A DNA stretch of 64,000 bases, taken from contig JAVLUZ010000330.1 in the NCBI GenBank assembly GCA_036768485.1, positions 62,001-126,000 of the forward strand, given 5' to 3'. Of the stretch, positions 42,270-55,164 are shown one piece after another. The DNA is from Mermis nigrescens. Taxonomy: Eukaryota > Nematoda > Enoplea > Mermithida > Mermithidae. Positions within the stretch are counted from its first letter, which is position 1, and every line of letters begins with the position of its first letter. A model generated the notes under the pieces. It was given only the letters and a program-made list of their open reading frames with translations. It did no database searches and had not been told where the DNA came from. Made by a program: the position numbers and the translations under genes.

Positions 42270-42520
42270 ATAGGTGGGCGGCACCTAAATTCTAAGGGTA
42301 CAAGATTTTTCAAAGATAAAAAATGGCCTTAAAAATGGTGGTACGGCGAAAAAAACCATTTTTCAACGTTTATCATCGAGCACTATCCATTGGCATCAAA
42401 AAACTGTTGGAAAAACAAAAAAAATTAAAAAATTGAATTCTGAGGGATTTTGGTTTCTGAGGGGTATTTTAGTTTCTCGCGGGGTGCATACCCCTCAAAC
42501 CCTCTCCACGCCCAGGTGTG
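42270..42520 (-). mobile_element. CACACCTGGGC-family MITE, inverted, second copy
   Basis: CATAGGTGGGCGGCACC...GCCCAGGTGTG. Flanks are only partly alike (GTCATGAC/ATCGTGAC). A decayed relative follows at about 42535-42690. Confidence 0.72.
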
Positions 42521-43264
42521 ATCGTGACCAAACATGGGCGTGAGTGGTCTTTAACGTCGCCTCCCCCCCCGAGAATCTAGTGGACCCCACCCGAAAATCG
42601 GTAGAACCCCACACTTGAATTTCTGATGTTACTTTTCACAATTTCGCCCCATCAGACACCCAGAATTCTTTTGCTGCCCAAGACTATGACACTTTATAAA
42701 AGCATTTCTGTGATAATTTTTAGCGAAATAAACGTTTAAAGATTTATGCTGAGTTCTTGGACTTCTCAATTACACAAATACATATACTGAGAAGTTTTTA
42801 ATTTGAGCAATTTTAACCAAAATCAGTAGGTATTTTTTCTTTGCTTGAATAAAATTTATTAGTCTTCGAGAAAAATTGAAGAAGTAAATTACTACCGCAA
42901 GGAAAAAATTTAGTTTGATCAAAACAAGGTTTTTCAATGACTTAAATAAAATCGTATGTAAGAAGTAGAATTAGAAAACGTTATGCTATTTTCAAGTTAA
43001 AATAAACCAGAAGTTCGCTGCGCTCACTTCTGGTTTGTTCGCTTCGCTCACGGAGAAGGCCGTAAAATTCTCTACAAAACAAAAAAAAATTTCTGAAAAT
43101 TGGATAAAAATTTAGAAAGTTATGAAGAAAATAAGAAAATGTGTTAAAATGCGCTAAAACGTGTTAAGAATCAGCATGCTTTGAGGAAGATAAGAAAGCG
43201 CGGCTGCGCCGCACTTTGTACTGATTCCAGCTACCTTGCTCACTGGGGTAATTACTATCAATTA

Positions 43265-44335
43265 TACACGCTCACTTTGCTCAAATGGGGCGCTTTGCGC
43301 ACCTATACGCGCTCACTCAGCTCGCAGGTGCGCTCCGCGCACCTATACGCGCTTGCTTCGCTCGCATGGTGCGCTCGCGCACCTACACACGCTCGCTTTG
43401 CTCGCCTGGTGCGCTCCGCGCACCTATACGCGCTTGCTTTGCTTGCATGGTGTGCTCCGCGCACCTACACGCGCTCGCTTTGCTCACATGGTGCGCACCG
43501 TGCACCTACACGCGTTTGCTTCACTCACATGGTGCGCTCCGCACACCTATATGCGCTTGATCTGCTCGCATGGTGCGCTTTGTGCACCTATACGCGCTTG
43601 CTCTGTTTGCATGGCGCGCTTCGCGCACCTACATGCGCTCGCTCCGTTTGCATGGTGCGCTTTGCGCACCTACACGCACTCGCTTTGCTTACATGATGGG
43701 CTTTGTGCACCTATATGCGCTCAATTCGCTCACATAGTGCGCTTCACACACCTATACACGCTCGCTTCGCTCGCATGGTTGCGCTCCACACACCTACACG
43801 CGCTCACTCCGCTCGCATTGTGCGCTTTGCGCACCTATACGCGCTTGATCTGCTCGCATGGTGCGCTTTGTGCACCTATACGCGCTCGCTCTGTTTGCAT
43901 GGTGCGCTTCGTGCACCTATGTACATGTGCTCGCTCCATTTGCATGGTGCGCTTTGCGCACCTACACGCGCTCGCTTTGCTTGCATGATGGGCTTTGTGC
44001 ACCTATATGCGCTCAATGCACTCACATAGTGTGCTTCACACACCTATACATGCTCGCTTCGCTCGCATGGTGCGCTCCGCGCACCTACACGTGCTCACTC
44101 TGCTCGCATTTTGCGCTTTGCGCACCTATACGCGCTTGCTCTGCTCGCATGATGCGCTTTGCGCACCTATATGCGCTTGCTCAGCTTGTATGGTGCACTC
44201 CGCGCACCTATATGCGCTTGCTTTGCTCGCATAGTGCGCTTTGTGCACTTGTAGGCACTCGCTTCGCTCGCAAGGTGCGCTTTGCGCACTTGTATGCACT
44301 TGCTTTGCTTGCATGGTGCTCTTTGCGCACCTCGT
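43265..44335. repeat. 41-bp satellite array, about 26 units
   Basis: Unit CACCTATACGCGCTTGCTTCG then CTCGCATGGTGCGCTCCGCG, with an internal TGCGC...GCGCA palindrome. Because 41 is not a multiple of 3, each of several frames reads through the array with a 41-residue super-period (CTYTRSL/LHALALLAWCA words), giving ORFs of up to 250 codons that I do not regard as genes. Confidence 0.92.
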
Positions 44336-44782
44336 CAATTTTATCGTGCCTTATCGTAAAATCTTGTTTTTCTCCTCATTGTTTTTTGTGCCTTAACATT
44401 CCTCGTGTTTTAATCTCGTCACTTTATCTCGTCTTATAATCTCGTTGATTGGTATCTCGTGTTAATTCCATTTTTGCTCACATATTTTCGGCCTTATCTA
44501 AAATTTTATCTAAAAACTACTTAAATTTTATCTTTTATCTTTCAGCTTCCGTTCTCAACACTACTTGACAGAGGCTCAGTCATGGCTTCAGCCGCCATAC
44601 TTTTCATTCAAATTTTTATTCCCCCTATCCACAGGGAATGGGCCCAAAAAAATTCTATTTGACTTCGAAATGTCAAGTTGACATCCGTCAACAATTTTTA
44701 CTCAATTTTTGGTCATTTTCTCTTTCCTCCAATTAAAAAATTCTGGCTCGTGATCCGAATTTTTTCCCGGTGAGGGGAGGAG

Positions 44783-47700
44783 TGTAGATGGTGTATCTAC
44801 ACGCGTTTCGCGTTATCGAGCGGAACGCCGTTGACCGCATCGTTTTTGGCCCAATATTCGCCTAATTATCTTTCCCGGCGTTTCCAGCCGAAGGAGGCGA
44901 ACTTTCGCTATTTAACCACCCACCTTTAGCCATGGCGCTCGGGCGCGAAAGTCCCTACGCGCCCATTGGTCCATTGGCAAATCACGTACATACCCCGTGA
45001 GGTATGCTATGTGAGCCATCTTGTGGATATTACTATACGCCCCCTTCTTTTATCATTAAAAACATAGGCGACATGACCGCTAATCAGGTTAAGCCTGTGT
45101 TGAGATCGGAACGCCCCTTGACTCCGCCTACGTGCGAATCTTTTTTGTTATAAGCATATTATTGATTTGAAGATATACTGTAATTAATTTAGTGGAAGGA
45201 ATCATTCTCTTGGCCGTTTTCGACGCTTGTATAGCAGCGCTCGTCTTTTTGTTTTATTCATTTCTTTTCGCCGTATCCAGCCGTTCAATTTTGTTGTTTT
45301 TTCTTGTACATAAACGTAGCATTTTTACCTGCCTTGAAGTGCATTATACTGCAGGCAGAAGGAACGGTTTGGACGGCCCGGCCTTCGACGATTTCATAAA
45401 ATATTTTATTTCGTCGTAAAATTCAAGGTGATCACATTTTACTATTTTTCGTCTTTTCTAGAAAGAATCCATTCAAGTTTCGGAACCAAAAATCATAAAA
45501 ATTATTACATAATTTTTACGTTAAAATGACTGCCCGGGCTAGAGCTCTTAGTTGTTGTATTCAATATGTATTGTGCTATTGGAACCAAAATTGAAAGTTA
45601 AAAAAAACGCCATAAGTTCACTGGCGATAATATCATTTCAGGCTTTCGCGAATTTAATATTTTAGGTCCTGAATAGGTCAACTGACCTAAGGGTTAATTT
45701 CCGGGGTTGCTTACGTACTGCTGTGTAGGATTGCTAGGGCGTAGGTACCTAATTCTCCCTAGGTACGGACAAATCTAGGTCCGAGGAGTTTTAGGTATTA
45801 AGTACTTTGAGGGCCAACGGGTGACACCGGGCGTACTGCCTTAACATCCTGACCAGCGCTAAGAGTAGCCAGGTACTTAAGTAATTCCCGAAGGTAATTA
45901 TTTGGGTTGTTTGGGTTTGTGTTTGTGGGTTTGGTAACTATAGGGGCGGCATGCTGCCCGTTTAGCTATCGGTACCTACCTTCACAACTCCCATCAACCC
46001 ATTTAATTTACATTGGTTAGTCCCACTTCAAGGTTGCTCGCGACAACCGACCCGGCGCAGTCATTATTATTAACTACCTATCTTTTTTCTTTCCAAAAAT
46101 AAATTATTTTTGGCCATCTAATGATGTGTATTATTTCGCCCGTGTTTTTTGTCGTCTCGTCCGCGTCGAGGCAGTGCGCAATTAAGTTAAGCGTTCGTGG
46201 CAAATCCTTTGTGTATTTGTGGTAACGTCGCTGGTATTTTTCTATACCTAAAGGTGACTAATCCTCATTTTTCGCCACACTTATACGCCTGTCGCCCCGC
46301 TTATACTCGTAACTCTTGCTCGTTTGGCAGGTCGAATTACGTTTTCATATTACGTTTCTCGAAAAACCTCTTTCCTAAGGGGTCAGATTCGAAAAAATTT
46401 TTTTGGCTCCAAACGATAGCTGATTTTTGCCAAAATTTTCTTTTACCTCACGTTCCATTTTGAAAAATGGGTGGTAAGAAAATTCTTCGCACTCCCCCGG
46501 CTAAAAAATTGCCCACATCATCCCATTCGACGCGCCAAACGCAGAATCCACAAACCAGTTCTGCGACGAACGATAATAATAAATCACCTTCCCCGGCGAA
46601 TAATACCTCCGTCATTCCTTCTGATGATGAATCGACAACGAATAGCGTTCCTATGGGAACCGGCAATTCAGTCGATACATCAGACGAAATTCTTTCTGAC
46701 GAAACGATCGTAAATACTGATCCTAATCTTCGCACGGATAATAATAAACCCGAAGACGAAGCCGTTTTACCCACCCATACTCTTGATATGGAAAGTAACG
46801 CTTCTGAAGGACTAAATGAGGACGAAAATCGTCCAAATTCGGTCAATTCTGATCGAATTCTTTCGGCTATTCTCGAGAATATTCAGAAAATGAACTCCCA
46901 ACATACGCAAGAGATGCGTCAAATTCGTGAGGAAATGAATACCCTACGTCTTACGGCTACGTTTTCTGGTCGCCCGGAGGCTACTCAGTCTCTGCGATCC
47001 CACCCTGATGAAAACGTAAGTACTAATGTTCCTATTGAATTCCCTAAACGACGTATCGAACCATCGGATAATATCCATATAAATTCCGACACTCCCTCAC
47101 CTATTTTGCGTCATCATCTTAATAAGCCTAAACCTAGAGTCGAACTCGCGTCCGAAAGGACTTTTGCGCCCATATTACCCATGAGTGAGCGTCATTCTAA
47201 TGACTCCGCGCCTACCTCACGCATTTGCGAGCAGCGCGCCCAAAAACCCATACCTATGGAAACTTTACCCAATTCTGCGCATATTTCGCAGTGGTCGTTA
47301 AACCAGCAATCTGCTGAAATCGCTCCTAATGCATCGCATTTTTCGCAGCGGCAATTAAATCAGTTAGCTCCTGAGTTTGTGCCTAACTCTGCGAGTAATG
47401 TGTCTCATTCATCCCTGAAACCGCCGCCCTTGCATTATTTTCCTCCTAATGCGGAATGCGCGCCTATGCAACACGCTTCGCAGCAAGTGAGTGATAATTT
47501 TTCGGCGCAAGATAATTTATTAAATCCTAATAACGAACCCATACCTATCGACGACACCGTAAATTCCCAACCCCCGAGCCAGCGTCGTGTTACGTTCTCG
47601 GATGAGGACTCTAATCATTCGCATCATGAATCTTCGCATCGTGAACATTCGCATCGCGAACATTCGCATCGCTCGCATCGTCACTGCAGCTCGCGTCGTC

Positions 47701-49605
47701 ATCGCCATAATTCTGATTCATCATCATCGTCAACTGAAGTTTCATCTTTTGCTGATGCAGTAAATCGTGCACCGTTTTTACAGCAAATGCAAATCGCAGT
47801 CGCTAGTCGAAAAACCTTTCAAGGCGAAAAAACGGACATACGAAAATTTTTTTGCATTATTTGAACAACTGGCAAAAGTGTACAAAATTGACAAAGCGGA
47901 AAGAGCTGAATTTGTCTCTTCATTTTTGACGACTATGCCCTAAACTTATACGAATCCCTACCCTCGGATATTCGAACCTCCTATACCAAAACTAAGTATG
48001 CTATGATCGCTGAGTTTCGTCCCCTCGATCAAGATACTTTAATGGACCGTTTCCTTGAGCGCAAGCAACAGCCTAATGAGTCTGTCCAAGCATATTTTCT
48101 TGCGATTCATCGAGAGCTAAAGCGCGCAGAACCTGATCTTGAGGTTGATTCCCCACGTTTTAATAAGATGCTTAGGTATCAATTAAAACGCGGCCTGTTT
48201 CCCCGAAATTTCAACAGCAGCCTATCAGCGCGCGCCTGAAGCCCTTTGCATGAATTTTTGCATAATGCTAAGTGTGCCGAGTATGCTAATCGTCAACTCA
48301 CAGAGCAAAAAGCTCCAACTCCTTATGTATCGGCGATAGCTACCCCTACTGGCGGCCCATTGTCTAAGGACCCTGCATTTCACGTGAGTAATGTCGAATC
48401 TGATCGCTCGCGCACTAAAACTTTCAGTCGCTCAAAACGCCCTGCAAATGAAGAAGCAGCGCAAAAATTTTGCACGTTTTGTAAACGCGCGGGTCACCGC
48501 ATGAAGAATGTTTCCAGCGATTAAGGCAACGCAAAGCAGAGCAGAATGCGCAACTACAGAGAAGCGATTCCACCATGCGTCAGCGTAGTCAGTCGCGTTC
48601 CTGGAATAATCGTAATCGCTCATCGTCGCGTCATAATCATAATAATCGCCAATCATCTAAGACTAGATACCGCGATCAAAGCCAAAATCGTCAATCTACT
48701 TCCCAAAACTCGGACGCACGTTTTGATTCGAGACGTTCCGCGCCCAATGTTTCGGCAAAATTATAATGATTCCGCGCCACATTATCGTCAAAATTTTCAA
48801 AATCAGCGCTACGATAATCGTACCCCACGTTCTGACTATCGCCAATCTTACCCATACGTGACTTACCCGCCAGAACCACGTAATACGTTTTATAACTCAT
48901 CGTATCGTTCTGCGCCACAACAGTATCCCCTAACGTCACGCACATAGCGGATTACCATCCCAATGGAGCCTTACCCCCTCCACAACCGCCCTTTTTGTCC
49001 CAAAATGACGTAAACACGGTTAACCTCAAACGTACCTGAGGCCAAAAGCGTGAAGAAAGTTTTGCGTCCCAAAGATTTTTGGAAGAGTACGAATTAGATT
49101 GCAGCGTTTTAAGACTCTGCAGTCTATGAAAAATTGGCAACATCCCCTACCCTAAATAAGGATTTTGAAACTCAATATGTATTGTGCTATTGGAACCAAA
49201 ATTGAAAGTTTAAAAGAAAACGCCATAAGTTCTTACTGGCGATAATATCATTTCAGGCTTTCGCGAATTTAATATTTTAGGGTCCTGAATAGGTCAACTG
49301 ACCTAAGGGTTAATTTCCGGGGTTGCTTACGCACTCGCTGTGTAGGATTGCTAGGGCGTAGGTACCTAATTCTCCCTAGGCACGGACAAATCTAGGTCCG
49401 AGGAGTTTCTAGGTATTAAGTACTTTGAGGGCCAACGGGTGACACCGGCGTACTGCCTTAACATCCTGACCAGCGCTAAGAGTAGCCAGGTACTTAAGTA
49501 ATTCCCGAAGGTAATTATTTGGGTTGTTTGGCATGTGCTTGTGGGTTTGGTAACTATAGGGGCGGCATGCTGCCCGCTTGAGCTACCGGCACCTACCTTC
49601 ACAAC
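44783..49605 (+). mobile_element. LTR retroelement remnant with gag only
   Basis: The 5' LTR runs from TGTAGATGGTGTATCTACACG (44783, a hairpin start) to about 46040; a GGCGCAGTC word near 46053 may be the primer-binding site. A gag-like region (46467-48950) follows, then 49172-49605 repeats 45562-46000 of the LTR. Pol is absent, and the 3' LTR is cut on both sides. Confidence 0.75.
46467..48525 (+). pseudogene. Gag of the LTR retroelement, frameshifted
   Basis: The first frame (46467-47864, 465 aa) is a low-complexity N-terminus (Ser/Thr/Asn/Pro-rich) ending in a His-Ser-Arg block (HREHSHREHSHRSHRH, near residue 400). The capsid-like retrotransposon gag part follows in other frames: 48003-48239 has MDRFLERKQQPNESVQAYFL and LRYQLKRGLFPRNF. 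The nucleocapsid zinc knuckle CTFCKRAGHRMKN lies in 48246-48524, but its last Cys falls in the next frame. Gag forms the retroelement particle; the knuckle binds its RNA. At least three frameshifts, so dead. An Arg/Ser/Asn-rich tail continues to ~48940. Confidence 0.75.
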
Positions 49606-50335
49606 GCCCGCCAACGGCATACAACAAATGCCGTGAAGGCACACAAATAAAATGGCAAATGCGTAGGGGCGAAAAAGCCTGCCCACTACGCAACAAAAAT
49701 GACGAGATTTACCTGCAGCCATGCAGGAGAAAACAATTGGGACAACGTGCGGAGACTACTCGACGCTGCGGAAAAGAAAAATGATGCACAGTGTACAAGC
49801 TGGCGTAAAAAGGCTCAAAGCTCAATGTAAAATGAAAAATTCTTAAAGTGCCGGAATGATCATCAAAACTGCGCTTGCACGCAGTTTTAAATGATACAAA
49901 AAAGAGGCATATCAAACGCGGACAAAGAAACGCGGAATGGATCTACGAGAATAACAATAGGCCTATTGGCAAAGCTTATGGTAAAGAATGTACAAACGGA
50001 ATAGGCACAAATATGAGACACACACATATGGAGTTTTAAGACACGTATGATATGATAGCACACATACCAATCCGTACTCAAGTCGCATTAAGCCCGAGTG
50101 CCCATTTTCCTATCCCGGATTTTTATTGAAAATATGTGTGGGAAAGCAAATGAAGATATGATAATTTTAAGAGGGAACGTAGGTGGTCCCGGGCAACACA
50201 CTAAAGCATTACGCTGAGTGGTCGCGTACGTGCAAATGGAATTTAAGCACAAAATTGAGCATCTGGGTCAAACAGTCAACGGAATGTAGGTACAATGTAG
50301 CACAAAACAAATGGAATTTCAGCGTTGAACCAACG
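49606..50335. other. Unannotated stretch between LTR fragments
   Basis: No recognisable gene; perhaps internal sequence of the same retroelement family. Confidence 0.3.
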
Positions 50336-50341
50336 CGGCAA

Positions 50342-51155
50342 AAACGGGGTGTAGAGCCATCTCTACACTCGTGAGGTCAGTTGACCTATCTCAACCCAGC
50401 TCAAGCTGATAAATTAACTTGTTTTCAACCAAATCGCTATCTAGAAATGTTTTGGTTCCTAATGTACGTAGGTAGCACAATGAAATTTGAAAACAACACC
50501 AACGAGCTCTAAGCTGATCAGTCATCATAAAACATTAAATACATTTTTAGCTGATTTTTAGGTTGATAAAAGAATTTTGAATTTTATCGAAAGATACGAT
50601 CAAAATGTCATTCACCTTTCCAATTCCACTAAAAATCCAAGAAGTCTTCGACGTTGGCAGCCGGCCTACCTCACCCTCGATTTATCGGATCCCTGGGTGG
50701 GTTTTCTACTTTTATTCACAAATGTACACCACGGCTACAAGCCGGGAAAAAGCAAAATATCACTAAGGAATAAAACGGACCAAACTACAATTTCGTCAAA
50801 ACGCCAACTAACTATCCCGTCAGGGATTAATACAGTAAAACGAAACTCAAGAAGACAACTTATCATTAAACTAAAATAACTTTTTATCAATTAGAATATT
50901 CTCGAATGTAGATAAGATAATTACTATTAGCATATACATAATTCTATTTTACCGGACAAGTATCTAATTGATTTTGTAATAAAAAATAGGGATTTTAATG
51001 AGAACTGAAGGCATAAACACGAGCTCACACATCACACGGATGGCTACTCGAAAATGGCTATGTTAACCGATACAGTACCAAGCTGTTGTTGGGAGGCTAC
51101 CACGAACTGGTGGCAAGAGTTCGCACCGTGTAACTCTCGCAGTTACATAAGTCAC
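50342..51155 (-). mobile_element. LTR fragment of the same family, inverted
   Basis: GGTCAGTTGACCTATCTCAA, TTTGGTTCCTAATGT and AACACCAACGAGCTC at the left; GTGTAACTCTCGCAGTTACA at the right is the LTR start hairpin on the minus strand. Matches 55925-56716. Confidence 0.65.
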
Positions 51156-51966
51156 AGTTGCTATATCCACCATGTATGTAATTGTAGGACTACTGAGAGC
51201 AGAAAAATAGAAAATCTTTAGCCATTGTTTTTTTGTACTTATAACATTAGTACAGAAGAGTTTTTCAGCCATTGCTCCAGTCTCAGGGAGATTACAGTGT
51301 TAAAATGCTAAAAAACCTATCTTTCTTAAACTTAAGCAATGGCTGAATATAATTATATTATTATATTATTATTTTATTGGCTTATACCTCAGAAGCTATA
51401 AGGGAATCTATCAGAAGCTGCATTTTTCAAAGTTATCAACCATGTACCCTCTCTATTAATATCATAGTACCCTAACTTTTTGATAGAAATCTTCTGTAGA
51501 AGGGTAAAATTATGTAGGAAATAGTTGGATTGGAAAGTACTGAAGTTTTGGAGCTTCTCTATCAAATAGGTGCAAGTTTTCTGTGAATTAACTTCCCCAG
51601 ATTTACAAATTTCATGCAATGTGCTATAACTTTTAGTCAAAATTTGGGCTATATTTGTCAAAAATTACCTAAAAACACAAAAAACATGAAAATTTTGCAG
51701 TCTATTCATATACTCTACAATCTCTGATAAAAAATTGCTAAATTTTGCGTGATTCATTTGATTCATTTACTTTGTAAAAAATACTATGTTTGTTTCACAC
51801 GGTATTTGAAGAATTATATGACAGGCTGAAGCAAACCATATATAAATATCAATGAAATTTCATGGCTAAGAGACCAACACTAAGCCATTTGTGTACGTGC
51901 AGAAAATACATGCAATTTTCCCGAATTTCAATCTAATCAACCATTTTATACTGTGAGGAATATGAA
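51156..51966. other. Unannotated AT-rich stretch
   Basis: No gene recognised. Confidence 0.3.
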
Positions 51967-52208
51967 CACACCTGGGCGTGGGGGTTTGGGGGGTATGCAC
52001 CCCCCAGAAACCAAAATACCCCCCCCCAGAATTCAATTTTTGAAAATTTTTTTCTTTTTCTCGCAATTTTTTGATGCCAATGGATAGTGCTTGATGAGAA
52101 ACGTCGAAAAATGGTGTTTTTATCGCCATACCACCATTTTTAGGACCATTTCTTGACCTTCAAAAAATCTTGCACCCTCCCCCAGAATTTTCTTGCTGCC
52201 CACGTATG
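51967..52208 (+). mobile_element. CACACCTGGGC-family MITE
   Basis: Duplication AATATGAA (51959-51966) against AATATGAC (52209-52216). Confidence 0.87.
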
Positions 52209-52369
52209 AATATGACTATATTCAAGTAGATCATTTCGGGATTTTGACCATTGTTGAGTTTTTGTCGTTATTCTGCATTCTCTATATGCTAGTGTATATA
52301 TAGCTTACAAAATTATAACAGCAATCCTGAAGCAATGCCATATTAAATGAAGATTTTCCAAACTTTGCA

Positions 52370-52690
52370 AGAAATTTTCCAAATTTTACAAAAAAATTCC
52401 CAAACTTGACAGAAAATATTCTAAACTTAACAAAATTCCTATGCTTAAGCATATAACATTTATTCCAAACTTTACAAAAAATATTCCAGACTTTACAAAA
52501 AATATTCCACCCTTTACAAAAAAATATTCCAAACTGTACAAAAAATATTCCAAATTTACAAAAAATATTCCAAACTTTACAAAAATTGTTGAAACTTTAC
52601 AAAAAAATTTTGAAACTTTACAAATTCTTAGATCAATACTGATGACATAGATGAAGTTATGTATTCATCAATCACTTCTGTGTGGAGGTT
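52370..52690. repeat. 21-bp tandem repeat plus left flanking copy around the TBP-like ORF
   Basis: Units ATTCCAAACTTTACAAAAAAT, then GATCAATACTGATGACATAG. The same composite block recurs at 53075-53400. Confidence 0.82.
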
Positions 52691-52809
52691 TGCAAAGTAA
52701 ATCCTAGCCTCAGGGCTTAAAAATTCCCTTCCCCCTAGTTAAATAGCAGGCATAGATCGCCCTTTTCCAGGCTGTTAATGCATTAAATGCTAAAAGTGAT
52801 GATTTAAAG

Positions 52810-53067
52810 GTGAAACCTCATATGTTTGCAGTTTTGGCAAATTTAGGGTTCCGCATAAATCTTTGTAAATTTTATGAGCTGGTGAAAAGAAAATGCATGT
52901 ATGAAGTAGAACTGTTTCATGGATTAGTGTACAAATTTTGCAATGTAACATTTATATTGTTCACAAGCGGAAAATTAATTCTTACAGGTGCAAAACAGGC
53001 GCATGAGTTGCACAGAGCATATAAAATAGTTTCAACAATGCTTGATAAATGCAGATTAGCTACATAA
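52810..53067 (+). CDS. TBP-like half protein (second TATA-binding-protein repeat)
   Basis: 85 codons (the frame is open further upstream) matching only the C-terminal repeat of TBP: YEVELFHGLVYKF then ILFTSGKLILTGAKQAHEL. The two minor-groove phenylalanines expected in this repeat are present (F36, F51), as is the SGK turn. It differs throughout from the Polinton TBP repeat 2, so it is not a simple copy of it. No introns, no N-terminal repeat visible. It lies between two copies of a repeated block with 21-bp tandems, so it may be a gene fragment captured by a mobile element or a remnant of another TBP-carrying element. Whether it is expressed is unknown; as half a saddle it would need a partner or dimer. 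Confidence 0.75.
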   Translation: MKPHMFAVLANLGFRINLCKFYELVKRKCMYEVELFHGLVYKFCNVTFILFTSGKLILTGAKQAHELHRAYKIVSTMLDKCRLAT

Positions 53068-53074
53068 TAAATCA

Positions 53075-53400
53075 AACTTTACAAAAAATTTCCCAAATTT
53101 AACGAAAAAATATTCCAAACATTGCAAAAGTACTATGCTTAAGCATGCAAAATTTAATTCCGAATTTTACAAAAATATTCCAAACTTTACAAAAAATATT
53201 CCAAACTTTACAAAAAATATTCCAAACTTTGCAAATTTTTAGATCAATACTGATGACATAGATGAAGTTATATGTTCATTAATGAATTTTGTGTGGAGGT
53301 TTGTAAAGTTGACCCTAGCTTCAGGGCTTAAAAATTTCCACAAGTTGAACAGCAGGCAGCAGGCAAAGATCGCCCTTTTTCAGGCGTTTTCTGATAAACT
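53075..53400. repeat. Right copy of the repeat block around the TBP-like ORF
   Basis: CCAAACTTTACAAAAAATATT units, then GATCAATACTGATGACATAG and GATCGCCCTTTTTCAGGC, as at 52370-52780. Confidence 0.8.
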
Positions 53401-54400
53401 TTAAGAAGCTCAAAATTGCATGATAATTAAATTTGAGCAATGTTCGCCTATACTGTTTGCTTATTTTTGGGCAAAAATAACCCCTAATGGCATCATTAGA
53501 CAAGTACTGGTAAAAAATCAAGCATTGTAAAGACAGTGTGAATAAAAAATCAGCATACTGTAGGTTGTGCGCTAAAATTTTGTACATAGCATACCTAAGT
53601 AAACCTAACGTACTTTGAAAATTTGAGCCAAATCTGCCCTCTACTTCTTGAAATATAGTGCTATATGAGAAAGTGTAAAGTAAACTGGTGTACTGTAGGC
53701 TGCGCGCTGAAATTCCGTATATAGCATGCCTTGCCTATATACATCATATCCTAACAATTTGAACAAAATCACAGCATTGGTTCTTTAAATATGGTGCTAT
53801 ATGAGGAAGTGTAAACTAAAATCGGCATACTGTAGATCAAATGCTGATAACAATAAGATGATACATGCAACATAAACCCACCCTACTATGAGAATTTCAA
53901 GCCAATTTGCCCTCTATTTCTAAAGTTATAGTACTATTTGAGCAAGTGTAAAGTAAATTGGTATACTGTAAGCTGCGCGCTAAAATTGCGTGCATAGCAT
54001 GCCTCGCCTATATACATCATATCCTGAAAATCTGAACAAAATCCACGCATTGGTTCTTGAAATATGGTGCTGGCATACTGTAGATTACATGCTGTTAACA
54101 ATAAGATAACACATGCAACATAAACCCACCCTACTTTAAAACTTCAGCCCAATCCGCCCTCTATTTCTAAAGTTATAGTACTATATGAGCAAGTGTAAAG
54201 TAAATTGGTAGACTGTAGGCTGCGTGCCAAAATTCTGTGCATAGCATACCTCGCCTATATACATCATATCCTGAAAATTTGAACAAAATCCGGCCATTGA
54301 TTCTTGAGTTATGCAAAAGTGTAAACTTATGCTGGTATGCTGTAGGTTGCGCGCTAAAATTTTGTACATAGCATACCTAACATACACTTAACATACTCTG
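53400..54400. repeat. Degenerate tandem repeats of ~130-260 bp
   Basis: Repeated words GTGTAAAGTAAATTGGT, ACTGTAGGCTGCGCGCTAAA, ATACATCATATCCTGAAAAT and CATGCAACATAAACCCACCC occur three to five times. Confidence 0.75.
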
Positions 54401-54934
54401 GAATTTTTAGCCCATTCCAGTTGCTGGTTAAGTTCCTAATAGCTACTAAACGATTAAACGAGAAACGAGCATGCCACAAATTAGTTACACAAAGATGACG
54501 ATTTAGAGACGAAAAGTGTTATAATGTTTGTATTACTAATGCACGCTAATTTAGAAGGAAAGGGTTCTAAAACGGAATAAAAAACGGAATAATGCATCGT
54601 AGTATTGCTTATATAAGCGCATTCCGCCTTAGTCATACATTAATGAAATTTAAAATGGACATCGTCCGCGTTCAAACCGGACAGCTTGTCGCCAATACCA
54701 CATTAACCTATTAATTCAAGTATCTTGACTGTGATTGCAAGTAACACGCCCAGCATGAAGCATAGAGCATAGACCGATTTCGAAATTCATTATTCGAGCC
54801 GCTAAATATTGCAACATACATAGTTTAATTAAATTTCTATCACTGAGTACATACGGTACATTCAATACCTGATAGGTATCGAAATAAGAGATAACAAGTG
54901 AATATCGATTTCTCACATATTTTAATGCGTTACA

Positions 54935-55160
54935 TCCAGACTTGGGCGTGGGGGTTTTGAAGGGACATGCACCCCCCCCCCGAAACACAAAAATACCCTC
55001 CAGAATAGAATTTTTGAAAATTTTTTCGTTTTTTACGCAATTTTTTGATGCCAGTGGATAGTGCTCAATGAAAAACGTCGACCATACGACCACTTTTTAA
55101 GACCATTTTTTGACCTTTGAAAATTTTTTCACCCCCGAGAATTTTGTTGCTGCCTACCTA
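54935..55160 (+). mobile_element. Degraded CACACCTGGGC-family MITE
   Basis: CCAGACTTGGGCGTGGGGG...GCTGCCTACCTATAG; no clear duplication, so old. Confidence 0.7.
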
Positions 55161-55164
55161 TAGT

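Noticed and set aside
43265..44335. CRISPR-like array
   Set aside because: Units are contiguous with no unique spacers, and the window is eukaryotic.
43181..44439. Long ORFs (up to 250 codons) on the plus strand and one on the minus strand
   Set aside because: They are frames through the 41-bp satellite with a repeating residue pattern, not genes.
46448..46846. 132-codon minus-strand ORF
   Set aside because: Antisense to the low-complexity gag N-terminus.
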